This document shows, piece by piece, positions 16,741 to 25,887 of a stretch of 64,000 nt of DNA. The first letter of the stretch is position 1; the number at the start of each line of letters is the position of its first letter. Source of the DNA: Marinomonas sp. UCMA 3892 (GTDB lineage Bacteria; Pseudomonadota; Gammaproteobacteria; Pseudomonadales; Marinomonadaceae); assembly GCF_012726345.1 (NCBI RefSeq), contig NZ_PTXN01000002.1, positions 186,001 to 250,000 of the forward strand, given 5' to 3'. The notes under the pieces are model-generated. The model was not told where the DNA came from, ran no database searches, and was given only the letters and a program-made list of their open reading frames with translations. The position numbers and the translations under genes were made by a program.

Positions 16741-19029
16741 TTAACTGACCTTCAACTTGCCTTGACGAAGCGCTTCATGCACTTGCGCTTTTGGACCATC
16801 AGCAATCAAGCGACCATTATCCATAACGATAATTCGATCGACCATGTCTAGCATAGAGGCCTTATGTGTAATCAAAATAAGGGTTTTGTCTTTCACCCCC
16901 TCTATTAAGCGACGCTTCATTCGAGACTCGGTGGTGTTATCCATCGAAGCTGTCGGCTCATCCAAAATCAAAATTGGCGGATCAAAGAGCAGAGCCCTTG
17001 CAATAGCAATACTTTGACGTTGACCTCCAGATAACAAGGCACCACGTTCACCAACAATGCTGTCTAAGCCGCTTGGCTTACGATTGGCGAACTCAGATAC
17101 TCCGGACAGGTCCGCCGCACGAATAATGGCATCATCTTCCATATAAGGAACGCCCATCACGATGTTATCTTTGATCGAGCCATAGAATAAATTCACATCT
17201 TGCGAAACTGCACCAATATTCCGACGTAGATCGGTTGGGTTTACTTGGCGTAGATCCACACCATCAATTCTTATCGCACCGCTATCAGGCGTATAAAGAC
17301 CCGTCATCAATTTACCGAGGGTCGATTTACCAGAACCGATCCGGCCAATAATAGCGACTTTTTCGCCTTGCTTAATATTAATATTAATAGCACTAACTGC
17401 GGCTTGTTCTTGATCAGGATAAGCGAAGTTAACTGCTTCAAATTGAAATTCTCCCTTAAACACTGGGCGATGAACAAACTTGACATCATCCGGATTTTCA
17501 ACAGGCGAAGACATGATTTCGTTTAGAGAAGTAAAAGCAGATTTTGCTTGGTTATAGCGTGTCGCTAAACCTGCTACTTGCGCCATAGGGCCAAGTGCCC
17601 TTCCAGTCAACATAACAGACGCAACCAAAGCCCCCATGCTCATATTGCCCTCGGATATTTGATACACCCCAACAATGACAATAATAACGGTAGTTAGCTG
17701 CTGAGCTACCATCGCAAAAGAGGAAGAAGATTGTGACAACTGACGAGTTTTGACGCCCCAATCAGCAATATTACCAACCGCATTTTCCCACTGTTTCTGC
17801 ATCACGCCTTCAGCATTATTGAGCTTCACACTTTCCGCGTTATACAAACTCTCAATCAAAACCGCATTTTTTTGTGATGCCGTTTTTTGGCCCTCTTCGA
17901 TAGAGCGACGTAATGGTATTTGAATGATGATGCTATAAAGGACGATCAGAGCAATGGTTACAATGGGAATATAGCCAACAGGACCACCAATCAGCCAAAT
18001 CACACCAATAATCAGAAACATAAAAGGAATATCAACCAAAGTGGTGATAGACGCTGATGTAATGAAATCTCGGATGCTTTCAAATTCTTGTAGGTTTTTA
18101 GCAAAAGCCCCGACAGACTTAGGTCTCGATGCCATGGTGATGTTATTCACTCTGGAAAAGATAGCCGCTGATATCAAAATATCGGATTTCTTGCCCGCAA
18201 TGTCGATAAAATATGCACGTAAGGTTCGTAACAAAAAGTCGAATAAGTACACGACAGCGGCACCGATGGCCAACACCCAAAGTGTATCAAATGCATTGTT
18301 CGGCACGACTCGATCATAAACGTTCATAACAAAAAGAGGGCTAGCAACGGCGAAAATATTAATTAACAAAGACGCAATAAAAACATCTCTATAAATTCGC
18401 CAAGAACCAGAAATTGTTCCCCAAAACCAATGTCCTTTTTTGTTTTCTTTCTCATCGCTTTTTTCGGAGCGTTTATCAAATTGATATAAGGGACGAACAA
18501 AAAAACAATAACCAGTGCATGACTCGGCAAGCTTATCGATAGGAAGAATAATTTCCCCCTCACCAGATTCTGGGCGAAGTATTTTTGCGGTGCCTTGCTT
18601 TTTATCTAATTCAAGTAAAATACAGGCCTGTTGATCCCTTAATAACAACACCGCCGGCATGACCATATTGGGGATTTTTACGAGAGGTCGTTTAACAAAA
18701 CGTGTGCTAATACCAATACGCTTAGCGGCACGCTGAAAAAGCTCTGGTGTCATAGCATTGTCGGTAATAGGTAAACCTGAAGCTATACCATCCGAAGTAT
18801 AGGGATTATGAAAGTATTTACTTAACAGTACTAAGCAATCCAACAGAGGATTAGGGTATTCTAATGAAGCACCTTGTGTATCCCACTGATCAACATCCTC
18901 TTTAGAACCATCTTCAACTTCTGCATCCGTCTTCCCTTCGTCTGATTCATTTGTAACTTCATTTTCTTCATACGAATCATTTTCTAAAGGTGACGAAGAG
19001 TTCTGTTCTGAACGACCAGAGTCAGACAT
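16741..19029 (-). CDS. lapB: Type I secretion ABC exporter, LapB-like
   Basis: The 762-residue protein has an acidic N-terminal extension (about 50 residues rich in E, D and S), a degenerate C39-peptidase-like domain (about residues 60-185), a six-helix membrane region (about 205-465) and an ATPase (Walker A GRIGSGKST, signature LSGGQRQSIAIARALL, Walker B ILILDEPTA). In the C39-like domain the catalytic Cys and His seem missing (DCLVLLSKYF aligns with the non-catalytic part of the motif), so it likely docks substrate rather than cutting it. LapB exporters secrete giant RTX adhesins. It is divergent from a small conserved gene. Confidence 0.9.
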   Translation of the reverse strand: MSDSGRSEQNSSSPLENDSYEENEVTNESDEGKTDAEVEDGSKEDVDQWDTQGASLEYPNPLLDCLVLLSKYFHNPYTSDGIASGLPITDNAMTPELFQRAAKRIGISTRFVKRPLVKIPNMVMPAVLLLRDQQACILLELDKKQGTAKILRPESGEGEIILPIDKLAESCTGYCFFVRPLYQFDKRSEKSDEKENKKGHWFWGTISGSWRIYRDVFIASLLINIFAVASPLFVMNVYDRVVPNNAFDTLWVLAIGAAVVYLFDFLLRTLRAYFIDIAGKKSDILISAAIFSRVNNITMASRPKSVGAFAKNLQEFESIRDFITSASITTLVDIPFMFLIIGVIWLIGGPVGYIPIVTIALIVLYSIIIQIPLRRSIEEGQKTASQKNAVLIESLYNAESVKLNNAEGVMQKQWENAVGNIADWGVKTRQLSQSSSSFAMVAQQLTTVIIVIVGVYQISEGNMSMGALVASVMLTGRALGPMAQVAGLATRYNQAKSAFTSLNEIMSSPVENPDDVKFVHRPVFKGEFQFEAVNFAYPDQEQAAVSAININIKQGEKVAIIGRIGSGKSTLGKLMTGLYTPDSGAIRIDGVDLRQVNPTDLRRNIGAVSQDVNLFYGSIKDNIVMGVPYMEDDAIIRAADLSGVSEFANRKPSGLDSIVGERGALLSGGQRQSIAIARALLFDPPILILDEPTASMDNTTESRMKRRLIEGVKDKTLILITHKASMLDMVDRIIVMDNGRLIADGPKAQVHEALRQGKLKVS

Positions 19030-19173
19030 ACTCTATATTCTCCTAAAACTACCGAAAATCTGTTTTTTTATAAACAAATAGCTTATTAATTATGGTCTAG
19101 AATAGTGTTTATTAAGTAATATGTGAAGCGAACTTATGCCTTACTACAAATTGAAACACAGAAGGAAATCAAC

Positions 19174-19545
19174 ATGCTATACGCAAAAGTCAATGAAAAT
19201 GGTGTAATTATTGATGTCGCCACATCTCAATCAGATGAGTACAAACTACTGGTTGCACCAAATGATCCGACAGTTGCTAGCATATTGGAAAAAAAATTCA
19301 CTACAGCAAGCACAAGCACTCAAGAAATTCTCGCTAGTTCTGACGGCGAAATGATGCGAATACTTGAAGATTTGGTAGACCTTCTAACTGAAAAACGCTT
19401 AATACAATTTACTGAATTACCTCTAGCCGCGCAAAAGAAATTACTCGGTAGAAAATGGGTTCGTGGCGTACACAGCAACCATGACGAAAGCTTAATGACA
19501 GATAGTGGCATTGCCGAAGGAGACGATGAAGACGCTTTAATCTAA
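19174..19545 (+). CDS. Conserved small protein (often mislabelled 'tryptophan synthase beta-like')
   Basis: The 123-residue product has a start MLYAKVNENGVIID and a central block RILEDLVDLLTEKRLIQFTELP.AAQKKLL that I recognise from a small conserved protein of pseudomonads and relatives, often carried in databases under a misleading tryptophan-synthase name. It has no signal or membrane segment. The C-terminus is acidic. The start at 19174 is chosen for AAGGAAAT upstream. It is divergent from lapB and convergent with lapD, a setting that may point to a role linked to adhesion or c-di-GMP, but the function is unknown. Confidence 0.7.
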   Translation: MLYAKVNENGVIIDVATSQSDEYKLLVAPNDPTVASILEKKFTTASTSTQEILASSDGEMMRILEDLVDLLTEKRLIQFTELPLAAQKKLLGRKWVRGVHSNHDESLMTDSGIAEGDDEDALI

Positions 19546-19585
19546 AGTATCTTCATTTTTAAAGGAACAAGAAAGCGACATCGAT

Positions 19586-21535
19586 CTACATATCCTGTGC
19601 GCGACCGATTAGAAATCCTTGGCCACCGGATACATCAAAGCGTTTCAATGCTATCCATTGTTTTTCACTCTCAACTCCCGTCGCAATCACCTCAATATTT
19701 AAGCTACCAAACATCTTACACAAGGTGTGCATGAAGAAAGATTCAGACTCTTTACCTGCTGCCATTCGGGTATAAGAAGAATCCACCTTAACGTAATCCG
19801 GCATCAAAGTTTGTAGATATTGAAAGGCGGAGAACTGTTTACCCACATTATCAATGCCAAATTGCACTCGTTGTGTTTTTAGCATCTGAGCCAACTCATT
19901 CGCCTGTGTCTCTTCAATCAACACACTCTGCTCCGAAATTTCAAACATCAATTTACTTTTTACGTCTACATTAAGGTTGCTCAATGTTTTGTCTAACCAT
20001 GTAATAAAAGCAGGCTTAGCATAAGAAGACGCTGACAAGTTTACAGTTAATGGAACTGTAAGCTGCCTCGATTTAATGTATTCGATCACTCGTCCAATAA
20101 TGACTTGATCTATTTGACTACCTAAATCAAACAGTTCAGCCAAACCAATAAAATACCCCGCATGATACTCTTTCCCTGCATGTTCCAAGCCCATAAAGAC
20201 TTCTTCATGCAAAATAGTTGGCGTTTCATCCAAAGTTGTAATTTTTTGTTTTTTAAGTTTGAAAGATTTATGCCGTATGGCTGATTCTAATATTTCTTTC
20301 CAAGCCGTTTTACTAATGGCCATATCTTGGCCCATATTAAGATCAAACACTTTACTCGAATTGCTACCCTCTCGTTTCGCCTCACGCAGAGCAGCATCAG
20401 CTTGAGACATGGCACTTGAACGCTCTACCGATCCATCAATGGTCACTGCACCAATGTTAGCCACCGCAGCAGAATAACTAATGCCTGCTGTATTCAATTC
20501 CATTAACTCTGACATAATCTCATCGACCACTTTAGTAAGCTGACTGTGATCAAAATTAGGAATAAGCAAAACAAAGTCCGCCCCAGATAAACGAGCTAAA
20601 GTAGAAAAAGAAGACAGCGTCGATACTTTTTTAGTTAAAATATCAGCGGCAGATTGGATAAACATATCCGCAGATTCATAACCACGCTCATTATTTAACT
20701 TACCCAAATCCGCCAAACTAATCAGAACTAGCCCATCGATACCGCGCTCTCTTTCAGCAAAATGTGATTTCATCTGGCTTTCAAAAAAATGTCGATTACC
20801 TAATCCACTAACTGGGTCTTTAAACGCTTTGGCTTGCAGCCATTGAGCCGTCTCGACTTCCGACGCGAACTCTTTTTCTAGTTTTTCTGCCATTCGGTTC
20901 ATAGACAACACAACAGACTTTAGCTCTCGTGTTTTAGGCACTGCAATGGTTTTAATAAAACGGCGTTGCTGAATCGCTTCCGCTTGTTTTTCAAGCTCAG
21001 CCAAAGGCCGAAATAAATAACGTAACGCAAAACTGCCAATAACCAGAGTGATTGCACCAATCACAAAAAATGACACTAATAAATCCCGTGAAGCAAGCCA
21101 AAGCTGATTGTAGCCATACCCTGCACTACCTGTGATATAAACCTGTCCTAACTCACTCCAACCATTTGAAATAACGGCTTTAGCCACTGGCACCTTGAAA
21201 TCAATTAGCTGAATAAACCAATTAGGAACACCGTCTATTTTAGTTTCATTGGAACGGGTGATATTTTTATCTGTATCGTAAACATGAATACGAACTTCCG
21301 AAAAATAGCCGCTATCAAAAACAGCATTAATGCTACTTTCTACAGAAGCATAATCTTCCATCGCCATAAAGTCGGAGACAGACATACTCAAAGAGGTGGC
21401 TGAGTCTTGGGTCGTTGATTCTAATTGCCCGATTAAATAGCCCTTGGTGGTATTAAAATTGATAACCATCACCACGGCGAGCATCAATGAGAATATGGCA
21501 ATAATCGTCATCATTAATTGGCGGAACAGCGTCAT
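19586..21535 (-). CDS. lapD: LapD-type c-di-GMP receptor with degenerate GGDEF-EAL domains
   Basis: LapD senses cytoplasmic c-di-GMP and holds the protease LapG at the periplasmic face. The 649-residue protein has an N-terminal membrane helix (about 7-28), a periplasmic LapD/MoxY-type domain, a second helix (about 150-172), a HAMP segment (FRPLAELEKQAEAIQ), a GGDEF-like domain with SGADF in place of GGDEF, and an EAL-like domain with EVF in place of EAL. Both enzyme motifs are altered, as expected for a receptor. It stops 10 bases after the adjacent lapG would begin in the same operon. Confidence 0.93.
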   Translation of the reverse strand: MTLFRQLMMTIIAIFSLMLAVVMVINFNTTKGYLIGQLESTTQDSATSLSMSVSDFMAMEDYASVESSINAVFDSGYFSEVRIHVYDTDKNITRSNETKIDGVPNWFIQLIDFKVPVAKAVISNGWSELGQVYITGSAGYGYNQLWLASRDLLVSFFVIGAITLVIGSFALRYLFRPLAELEKQAEAIQQRRFIKTIAVPKTRELKSVVLSMNRMAEKLEKEFASEVETAQWLQAKAFKDPVSGLGNRHFFESQMKSHFAERERGIDGLVLISLADLGKLNNERGYESADMFIQSAADILTKKVSTLSSFSTLARLSGADFVLLIPNFDHSQLTKVVDEIMSELMELNTAGISYSAAVANIGAVTIDGSVERSSAMSQADAALREAKREGSNSSKVFDLNMGQDMAISKTAWKEILESAIRHKSFKLKKQKITTLDETPTILHEEVFMGLEHAGKEYHAGYFIGLAELFDLGSQIDQVIIGRVIEYIKSRQLTVPLTVNLSASSYAKPAFITWLDKTLSNLNVDVKSKLMFEISEQSVLIEETQANELAQMLKTQRVQFGIDNVGKQFSAFQYLQTLMPDYVKVDSSYTRMAAGKESESFFMHTLCKMFGSLNIEVIATGVESEKQWIALKRFDVSGGQGFLIGRAQDM

Positions 21536-21545
21536 CCAAGTTCTC

Positions 21546-22268
21546 CTAGTTTGTCATCGTATTAAAACGATTATTTAAATCTGTCCACAAGCTCAATCTA
21601 GATGAGCCACCTACCAACACACCGCGCCCTTTTTCTTTTGAAAGCCACAAATTCTCTGCATTGAACGAATAAATAGGCAAGAGGTCATTACGCTTTGACG
21701 CGGGTTTTAATTCTTTATCAAGATTATCAAGCAAGACTGGGACAGACGTTGGTTTATGATAATACGCCAATACCATATGATGTTGATTAAGCTTTAACGC
21801 TTTTACATACACAAGTCGTAGCTTTTCATCTGGCACACCCAGCTCTCTGAGCGTGAAGTATTTGGCGATGGTAAAGTCTTCGCAGTCTCCAGCTTGCATA
21901 CCTAAAAATTCAATGGGTGTTGCCCAATAGTCTTCCTTTCCCCACAAAGTCATGTCGTCGACAAAATCCATCTGGTTAAAGAAGTTATTCACTTGAGTGA
22001 GCTGATCAACAATAGGTAAAGATCGAGAATCATCAATGAGCTTTCGCCAAGCTAAAATACGCTTTTCTGCACCTGCACCATAGACTGTACCAGCTTGTTT
22101 CGCTAACTTTCGATATTTGTCTGACACATCGGCGTACAACCACCAATGCGGCACAAAACACATAATAAGAAGCACACAAACCAGACGTTTGCTGCTTCTT
22201 AGATAGGAAAAAAACGAACCAAATCGTTTTCTCACCGCAAAGCTACTTGTCAGACTTAGACTTTGCAT
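21546..22268 (-). CDS. lapG: LapG-type periplasmic cysteine protease
   Basis: LapG cuts the N-terminal region of Lap adhesins and so releases them from the cell surface. The transglutaminase-like Cys-His-Asp triad is visible: GDCEDF, then QHHMVLAYY and LLDNLD. A hydrophobic N-terminal segment (LVCVLLIMCFVPHWWLY) directs export. The start is taken as ATG 22268; the longer frame to 22346 would overlap most of the previous gene. It overlaps the DUF1244 gene by 26 bases. Together with lapD it forms the usual c-di-GMP-controlled release switch. Confidence 0.92.
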   Translation of the reverse strand: MQSLSLTSSFAVRKRFGSFFSYLRSSKRLVCVLLIMCFVPHWWLYADVSDKYRKLAKQAGTVYGAGAEKRILAWRKLIDDSRSLPIVDQLTQVNNFFNQMDFVDDMTLWGKEDYWATPIEFLGMQAGDCEDFTIAKYFTLRELGVPDEKLRLVYVKALKLNQHHMVLAYYHKPTSVPVLLDNLDKELKPASKRNDLLPIYSFNAENLWLSKEKGRGVLVGGSSRLSLWTDLNNRFNTMTN

Positions 22269-22536
22269 TAAATGCGGCCAGCTGCTCTGCTGTGGCTTCT
22301 GGTTGATACTTGGCTTTCCAAGTGTCATAAGGTTCGCCATAGACAAATTCTCGCGCTTGATCGTAGTCTACTTTCACGCCTTGTTGCTCTGCTTCGGCCA
22401 TATACCATTTGCTCAAACAGTTACGACAAAATCCAGCTAAATTCATCAGATCAATATTTTGCACAGATTTATTTTCGTCAAGATGTTTCAACAAGCGACG
22501 CAATACAGCGGCTTCGATTTCAGTTTGTTTGCTCAT
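22243..22536 (-). CDS. DUF1244 family protein
   Basis: This 97-residue protein is a compact, highly conserved DUF1244 member: LAGFCRNCLSKWYMAEAE with a Cys pair, then FVYGEPYDTWKAKYQ. No signal peptide or membrane helix. The family has known structures but no firmly known function. It ends inside the start of lapG, so the two may be translationally coupled by chance of compact layout. Confidence 0.85.
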   Translation of the reverse strand: MSKQTEIEAAVLRRLLKHLDENKSVQNIDLMNLAGFCRNCLSKWYMAEAEQQGVKVDYDQAREFVYGEPYDTWKAKYQPEATAEQLAAFNAKSKSDK

Positions 22537-22574
22537 AATAATCTTAAATCCCTCTGTTTTTTTCTTATCACAGG

Positions 22575-23177
22575 TTAACAGTCAAGGTGTCGATGACTCA
22601 GAGGCTGCTTGCGCCACTGCCATTCTTGCGCCGCAACCATAAAGTCTCTTAGTGGTTGCATGTTTTCATTAGTAACTTGCTCTATTGCATACGCGCACGC
22701 TTCCAAGGTTGATAATGACTCCATGCTGGGTGACTTGCGAATACTGTATTGCCCTACTGGTGGGCGCAAAAAACACACCGCTTTAAAAGCATGTAGTAGA
22801 GATTCAGTGAAATAGAATTTCTTCGCCTTCCGCCAAGTGGCATCAAGTAAAATTAACCCTTCAACCTCAGTAGCCGAGCTGGCATCTATTGATTCTATAG
22901 GCACAGCATCATCCGATGGAAACACCAAACGCCATTTAGCCGGATCTTTTTGTCTCAAAGTACTCGATAGCACATCGTGATTTGCTATCGAAATACATTC
23001 CACTGACGGCAATCCTAAAGACAACAATGACACGGTGTTTTTAGCATGTTTCGCTTCTTTAGGGTCTTGCAAAATCAAGATCTTTAATCGCGTAGAAAGC
23101 ACGGGTATCCACTTACACACACACTGTTTTATTAAAAAGTGACAATTGCCACAGTGTGCTCTTTTTGCGCTTTGCAT
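22575..23177 (-). CDS. tapT: DTW-domain tRNA-uridine aminocarboxypropyltransferase
   Basis: The family adds the acp group of SAM to uridine 47 of tRNAs (acp3U). The 200-residue protein has an N-terminal Cys cluster (HCGNCHFLIKQCVC), a HPxE-like region here written as PKEAKHAKNT, and the DTW-type motif DATWRKA. SPSMESLSTLEA near the C-terminus is also typical. Length is normal. It follows pdxJ by about 30 bases on the same strand. Confidence 0.87.
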   Translation of the reverse strand: MQSAKRAHCGNCHFLIKQCVCKWIPVLSTRLKILILQDPKEAKHAKNTVSLLSLGLPSVECISIANHDVLSSTLRQKDPAKWRLVFPSDDAVPIESIDASSATEVEGLILLDATWRKAKKFYFTESLLHAFKAVCFLRPPVGQYSIRKSPSMESLSTLEACAYAIEQVTNENMQPLRDFMVAAQEWQWRKQPLSHRHLDC

Positions 23178-23207
23178 GCTCGAGTCTCTAGTTTAGTCAC
23201 CTACTTT

Positions 23208-23933
23208 TCAAGCCAACTTTTCAAGATAGGCTTTTACAACGTTATTCCAGCCGAGATCCAAAGCTTCAACCGTCAAAGCATGACCAATCGATACTTCCAT
23301 AATTCGACCTTGTTCACACAAAGCTTGAACATTATTTAAATCTAAATCATGTCCTGCATTGACTTCCAGCCCAGCATCCAAAGCCGCTTGTGCAGCGTGC
23401 TGATACGTATCAAGAACGTCTTCAAATCCCTCTTTACCAAACGCATTGGCATAGGCTTCAGTGTAAAGCTCCACACGGTCAGCGCCCACTTCTTTTGCTA
23501 AAACCATGTTTTCAGGATCAGGATCCATGAACAAGACAACACGAATACCTTTTGCTTTAAGTTTGGCGATCACGGGACGCAAAGCATCTTGATCACGGGC
23601 AATATTCCAACCATGATCCGATGTTAGCTGATTCGGATCATCAGGCACTAAAGTACATTGATCTGGTTCCACTTCTAATACAACATCTAAAAATTGCGCA
23701 TCAGGAAAACCTTCGATATTCAATTCCGCCTTAGGAAAACGCTTCAATAATTCTTTCAAATCATAAGCATCTTGATAAGTCGCATGACGCTGATCTGGTC
23801 TTGGGTGAATGGTAATACCAAATGCACCCAGTTCCAGCGTACGCTCCGCCATATCAATTAAGTTTGGATAATCTCTTCCACGAGAATTTCGAAGCAAGCC
23901 AATTTTATTCAGATTAACGCTTAAGTGTGTCAT
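23208..23933 (-). CDS. pdxJ: Pyridoxine 5'-phosphate synthase PdxJ
   Basis: PdxJ condenses 1-deoxyxylulose 5-phosphate with aminoacetone 3-phosphate in the last step of vitamin B6 ring formation. The 241-residue TIM-barrel protein shows the N-terminal LSVNLNKIGLLRNSRG, the ITIHPRPDQRHA loop, and late GLEVNAGHDLDLNN and VSIGHALTVEAL motifs. A TATAAT-like -10 box stands at 23965-23970 on the minus strand. In many relatives pdxJ follows era-recO, which are not seen here; the upstream neighbour is instead a mobile-element remnant. Confidence 0.95.
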   Translation of the reverse strand: MTHLSVNLNKIGLLRNSRGRDYPNLIDMAERTLELGAFGITIHPRPDQRHATYQDAYDLKELLKRFPKAELNIEGFPDAQFLDVVLEVEPDQCTLVPDDPNQLTSDHGWNIARDQDALRPVIAKLKAKGIRVVLFMDPDPENMVLAKEVGADRVELYTEAYANAFGKEGFEDVLDTYQHAAQAALDAGLEVNAGHDLDLNNVQALCEQGRIMEVSIGHALTVEALDLGWNNVVKAYLEKLA

Positions 23934-24033
23934 TCAACTTCTCTCGACAGGGTCATTTATTAGCATTATAGGACAAACACATAGCGTCCATCACTAAAAT
24001 ACCAAACAAGTTATCCGCTCAGCCATTATCTAG

Positions 24034-24295
24034 GGAAGGTGCGAACAAGTCCTCTTGTCTCAGCATGTGGATAAAAGCCTGTTATTCGAGGCGAGTAGCG
24101 AATGTGAATAGTGGTTCTATTTTCGAGGTGCTCAACAAAGAATACAGGCTTTTAGGACATGCCCTGCGGGTCTTTCAGAGAAAACGCCACATGTCGTTGC
24201 GACTCTTTGAAAGGTACCTACATTCCTTCAGAGTCGCGCCTTATTTGACGATTTCTCTGAAAGACTGAGGCTTAGTAGACTTATTCGCACCTTCC
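24034..24295 (+). mobile_element. IS5-derived miniature inverted-repeat element (MITE)
   Basis: A 262-base non-coding element has terminal inverted repeats GGAAGGTGCGAACAAGTC and its near-complement (one mismatch), and is flanked on both sides by CTAG (24030-24033 and 24296-24299), which fits the YTAR target duplication of IS5. The ends match what I recall for IS5 itself. Inside are further inverted pairs: AAAAGCCTGT (24073) with 24144; GTCTTTCAGAGAAA (24170) with 24252 (14 bases, perfect); GCGACTCT (24199) with 24230. There is no transposase, so it must have been moved in trans. Strand is arbitrary. Confidence 0.85.
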
Positions 24296-24344
24296 CTAGA
24301 GCAAGGCTTATGGTAAACTGGCCGCCACAAAATAGGAGTCCAAG

Positions 24345-25019
24345 ATGAAATACGAACTCTTTCAATCTATTTATGACCGAGCCGCCCTTCGACATGGCGG
24401 AACAAAACACCTAGAAACCATGCTTTCGACTCCGCTAAGCACGGCACAGCTTAATCAACATACTGATGATAGATGGCTGGCGGCTTTCTCTCAAAAAGTC
24501 TTTCAATCTGGCATTAATTGGCAAGTAGTGCGCAATAAATGGCCAGGTTTTGAAACGGTATTCTTTGGTTTTGACATTGAAAAAATGTTACTCATTCACG
24601 ATGAAATGTGGGAAGAAAAAGCCAAAGACATACGCATCATTCGTAATTTTGGCAAGGTGATGACGATTAGAGAAAACGCCTTAATGATTAGCGAATGCCA
24701 AGCCAGCCATGGAACATTCTCTAACTTTGTTGCTAACTGGCCGAATGACGACATTATTGGTCTCTGGGCCTACTTGAAAAAACATGGAGCTCGTCTTGGC
24801 GGTAACACCGGCCCTTATACATTAAGAGCAATGGGCAAAGACACCTTTATGCTAACCAAAGATGTTGAAGGCTATTTACGTCAACACGAGATCATTACCA
24901 CAGGAAGAGACACTCAGTCAGCCTGGAAAGCAGCACAAGGCGCGTTTAATCACTGGCACAAAGAAAGCGGACGCTCCTATACAGCAATTAGCCAATGCAT
25001 TGCGCTAAGCGTCAACTAA
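24345..25019 (+). CDS. DNA-3-methyladenine glycosylase I-like protein
   Basis: The protein (224 residues) resembles the Tag family of base-excision repair glycosylases: FSQKVFQSGINWQVVRNKWPGF recalls the aromatic substrate region, and FDIEKM with IRIIRNFGKV and GNTGPYTLRAMGKDTFML follow the family plan. The zinc-binding Cys/His near the ends of classical Tag are not seen, so this is a divergent branch. The start has GGAG at good distance. It begins 49 bases after the MITE, so the element lies in its promoter region and may affect expression. Likely co-transcribed with the next gene. Confidence 0.78.
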   Translation: MKYELFQSIYDRAALRHGGTKHLETMLSTPLSTAQLNQHTDDRWLAAFSQKVFQSGINWQVVRNKWPGFETVFFGFDIEKMLLIHDEMWEEKAKDIRIIRNFGKVMTIRENALMISECQASHGTFSNFVANWPNDDIIGLWAYLKKHGARLGGNTGPYTLRAMGKDTFMLTKDVEGYLRQHEIITTGRDTQSAWKAAQGAFNHWHKESGRSYTAISQCIALSVN

Positions 25020-25057
25020 ACAAAATACTTTAAACTACAATTTTTTTAGGAGAACTC

Positions 25058-25699
25058 ATGGCCGATCTACGTATCGACATTATTTCAGATGTCGTTTGCC
25101 CTTGGTGCTATCTAGGTTATTCTCGCCTTAAACAAGCCATTGAACAATTAGGCGATGACTATAAAATCGACATTCGTTGGCAACCCTTTGAGCTACATCC
25201 TGATATGCCGTTAGAAGGTGCCGACCGAGAAACGTACCTCGGCGAGCGGTTTGGCAGTCAGGAAAAACTTAATGAAGCCACACACGCCATTCAACAGGTC
25301 GGTATTGAGGCTGGTATTGAATTTAATTTTTCCGAAAAAGACCGCATCCCTAATACCAAAATTGCTCACCAATTTGTGCTTGCTGCCACTAAGTCAGGGT
25401 TAGCGACACCGTTTATCTTAGCAGCCTTCCATGCCTATTTTACGGACGGAAAAGACATTGGGTCAAAGAGCATTCTAGAAGAAGTTGCCATTAGTATCGG
25501 TATGCAAAAAGCCGATATTGAATACGCATTAAGTGCAGAAGCTAAAACGCTGACAGAGAAAAAACTACAGCATTTGCGTGGTTTGGATATTAACTCTGTG
25601 CCGACTTACGTCATCAACGACAAATACATGGTTCAAGGTGCTCACGATCCAGAATCTTTCCTAAAAGTGCTTACCGATATTGCAGAAAAAGAGTTGTAA
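25058..25699 (+). CDS. DsbA-family oxidoreductase, FrnE type
   Basis: The 213-residue thioredoxin-fold protein has the active-site CPWC at residues 14-17, followed by YLGYSRLKQAIE, and a cis-Pro region NSVPTYVIND. No signal peptide is present, so it acts in the cytoplasm, unlike true DsbA. Relatives include FrnE, linked to polyketide biosynthesis and to oxidative or metal stress; substrate is unknown. AGGAGAA stands before the ATG. A 17-base-arm inverted repeat follows about 20 bases after the stop. Confidence 0.85.
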   Translation: MADLRIDIISDVVCPWCYLGYSRLKQAIEQLGDDYKIDIRWQPFELHPDMPLEGADRETYLGERFGSQEKLNEATHAIQQVGIEAGIEFNFSEKDRIPNTKIAHQFVLAATKSGLATPFILAAFHAYFTDGKDIGSKSILEEVAISIGMQKADIEYALSAEAKTLTEKKLQHLRGLDINSVPTYVINDKYMVQGAHDPESFLKVLTDIAEKEL

Positions 25700-25720
25700 T
25701 CCATAAAACTCCACCTTCCA

Positions 25721-25761
25721 TTAACGATAAGGCTAAAGCTGTCATTTAGTCTTATCGTTAA
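25721..25761 (+). terminator. Long inverted repeat after the FrnE-like gene
   Basis: Arms TTAACGATAAGGCTAAA and TTTAGTCTTATCGTTAA pair over 17 bases with one mismatch around an 8-base loop. No long T run follows, so it may be a weak or factor-assisted terminator or a message-stabilising hairpin. Confidence 0.5.
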
Positions 25762-25817
25762 CTCTTCAGCGAAACTCTAAAAAAAACTATCAAGCTATGC
25801 AAACAGATAAATTTTTA

Positions 25818-25836
25818 TCTATTGATAATCATTAAC
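25818..25836 (+). promoter_or_regulatory. Fur box upstream of bfd
   Basis: TCTATTGATAATCATTAAC matches 15 of 19 positions of the Fur consensus (GATAATGATAATCATTATC). It lies about 50 bases before the bfd start, overlapping the likely promoter. This predicts repression of bfd in iron-rich cells, as in other bacteria where Bfd releases stored iron when iron is short. Confidence 0.8.
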
Positions 25837-25887
25837 ATTAAAAATACAATCGGATGATTAGAATATTAGTGAGAGTGATTTTCATTT

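Noticed and set aside
24065-24268. A 67-residue open frame inside the MITE.
   Set aside because: It lies wholly within the inverted-repeat element, has no ribosome site, and resembles no transposase; it is a by-product of the palindromic sequence.
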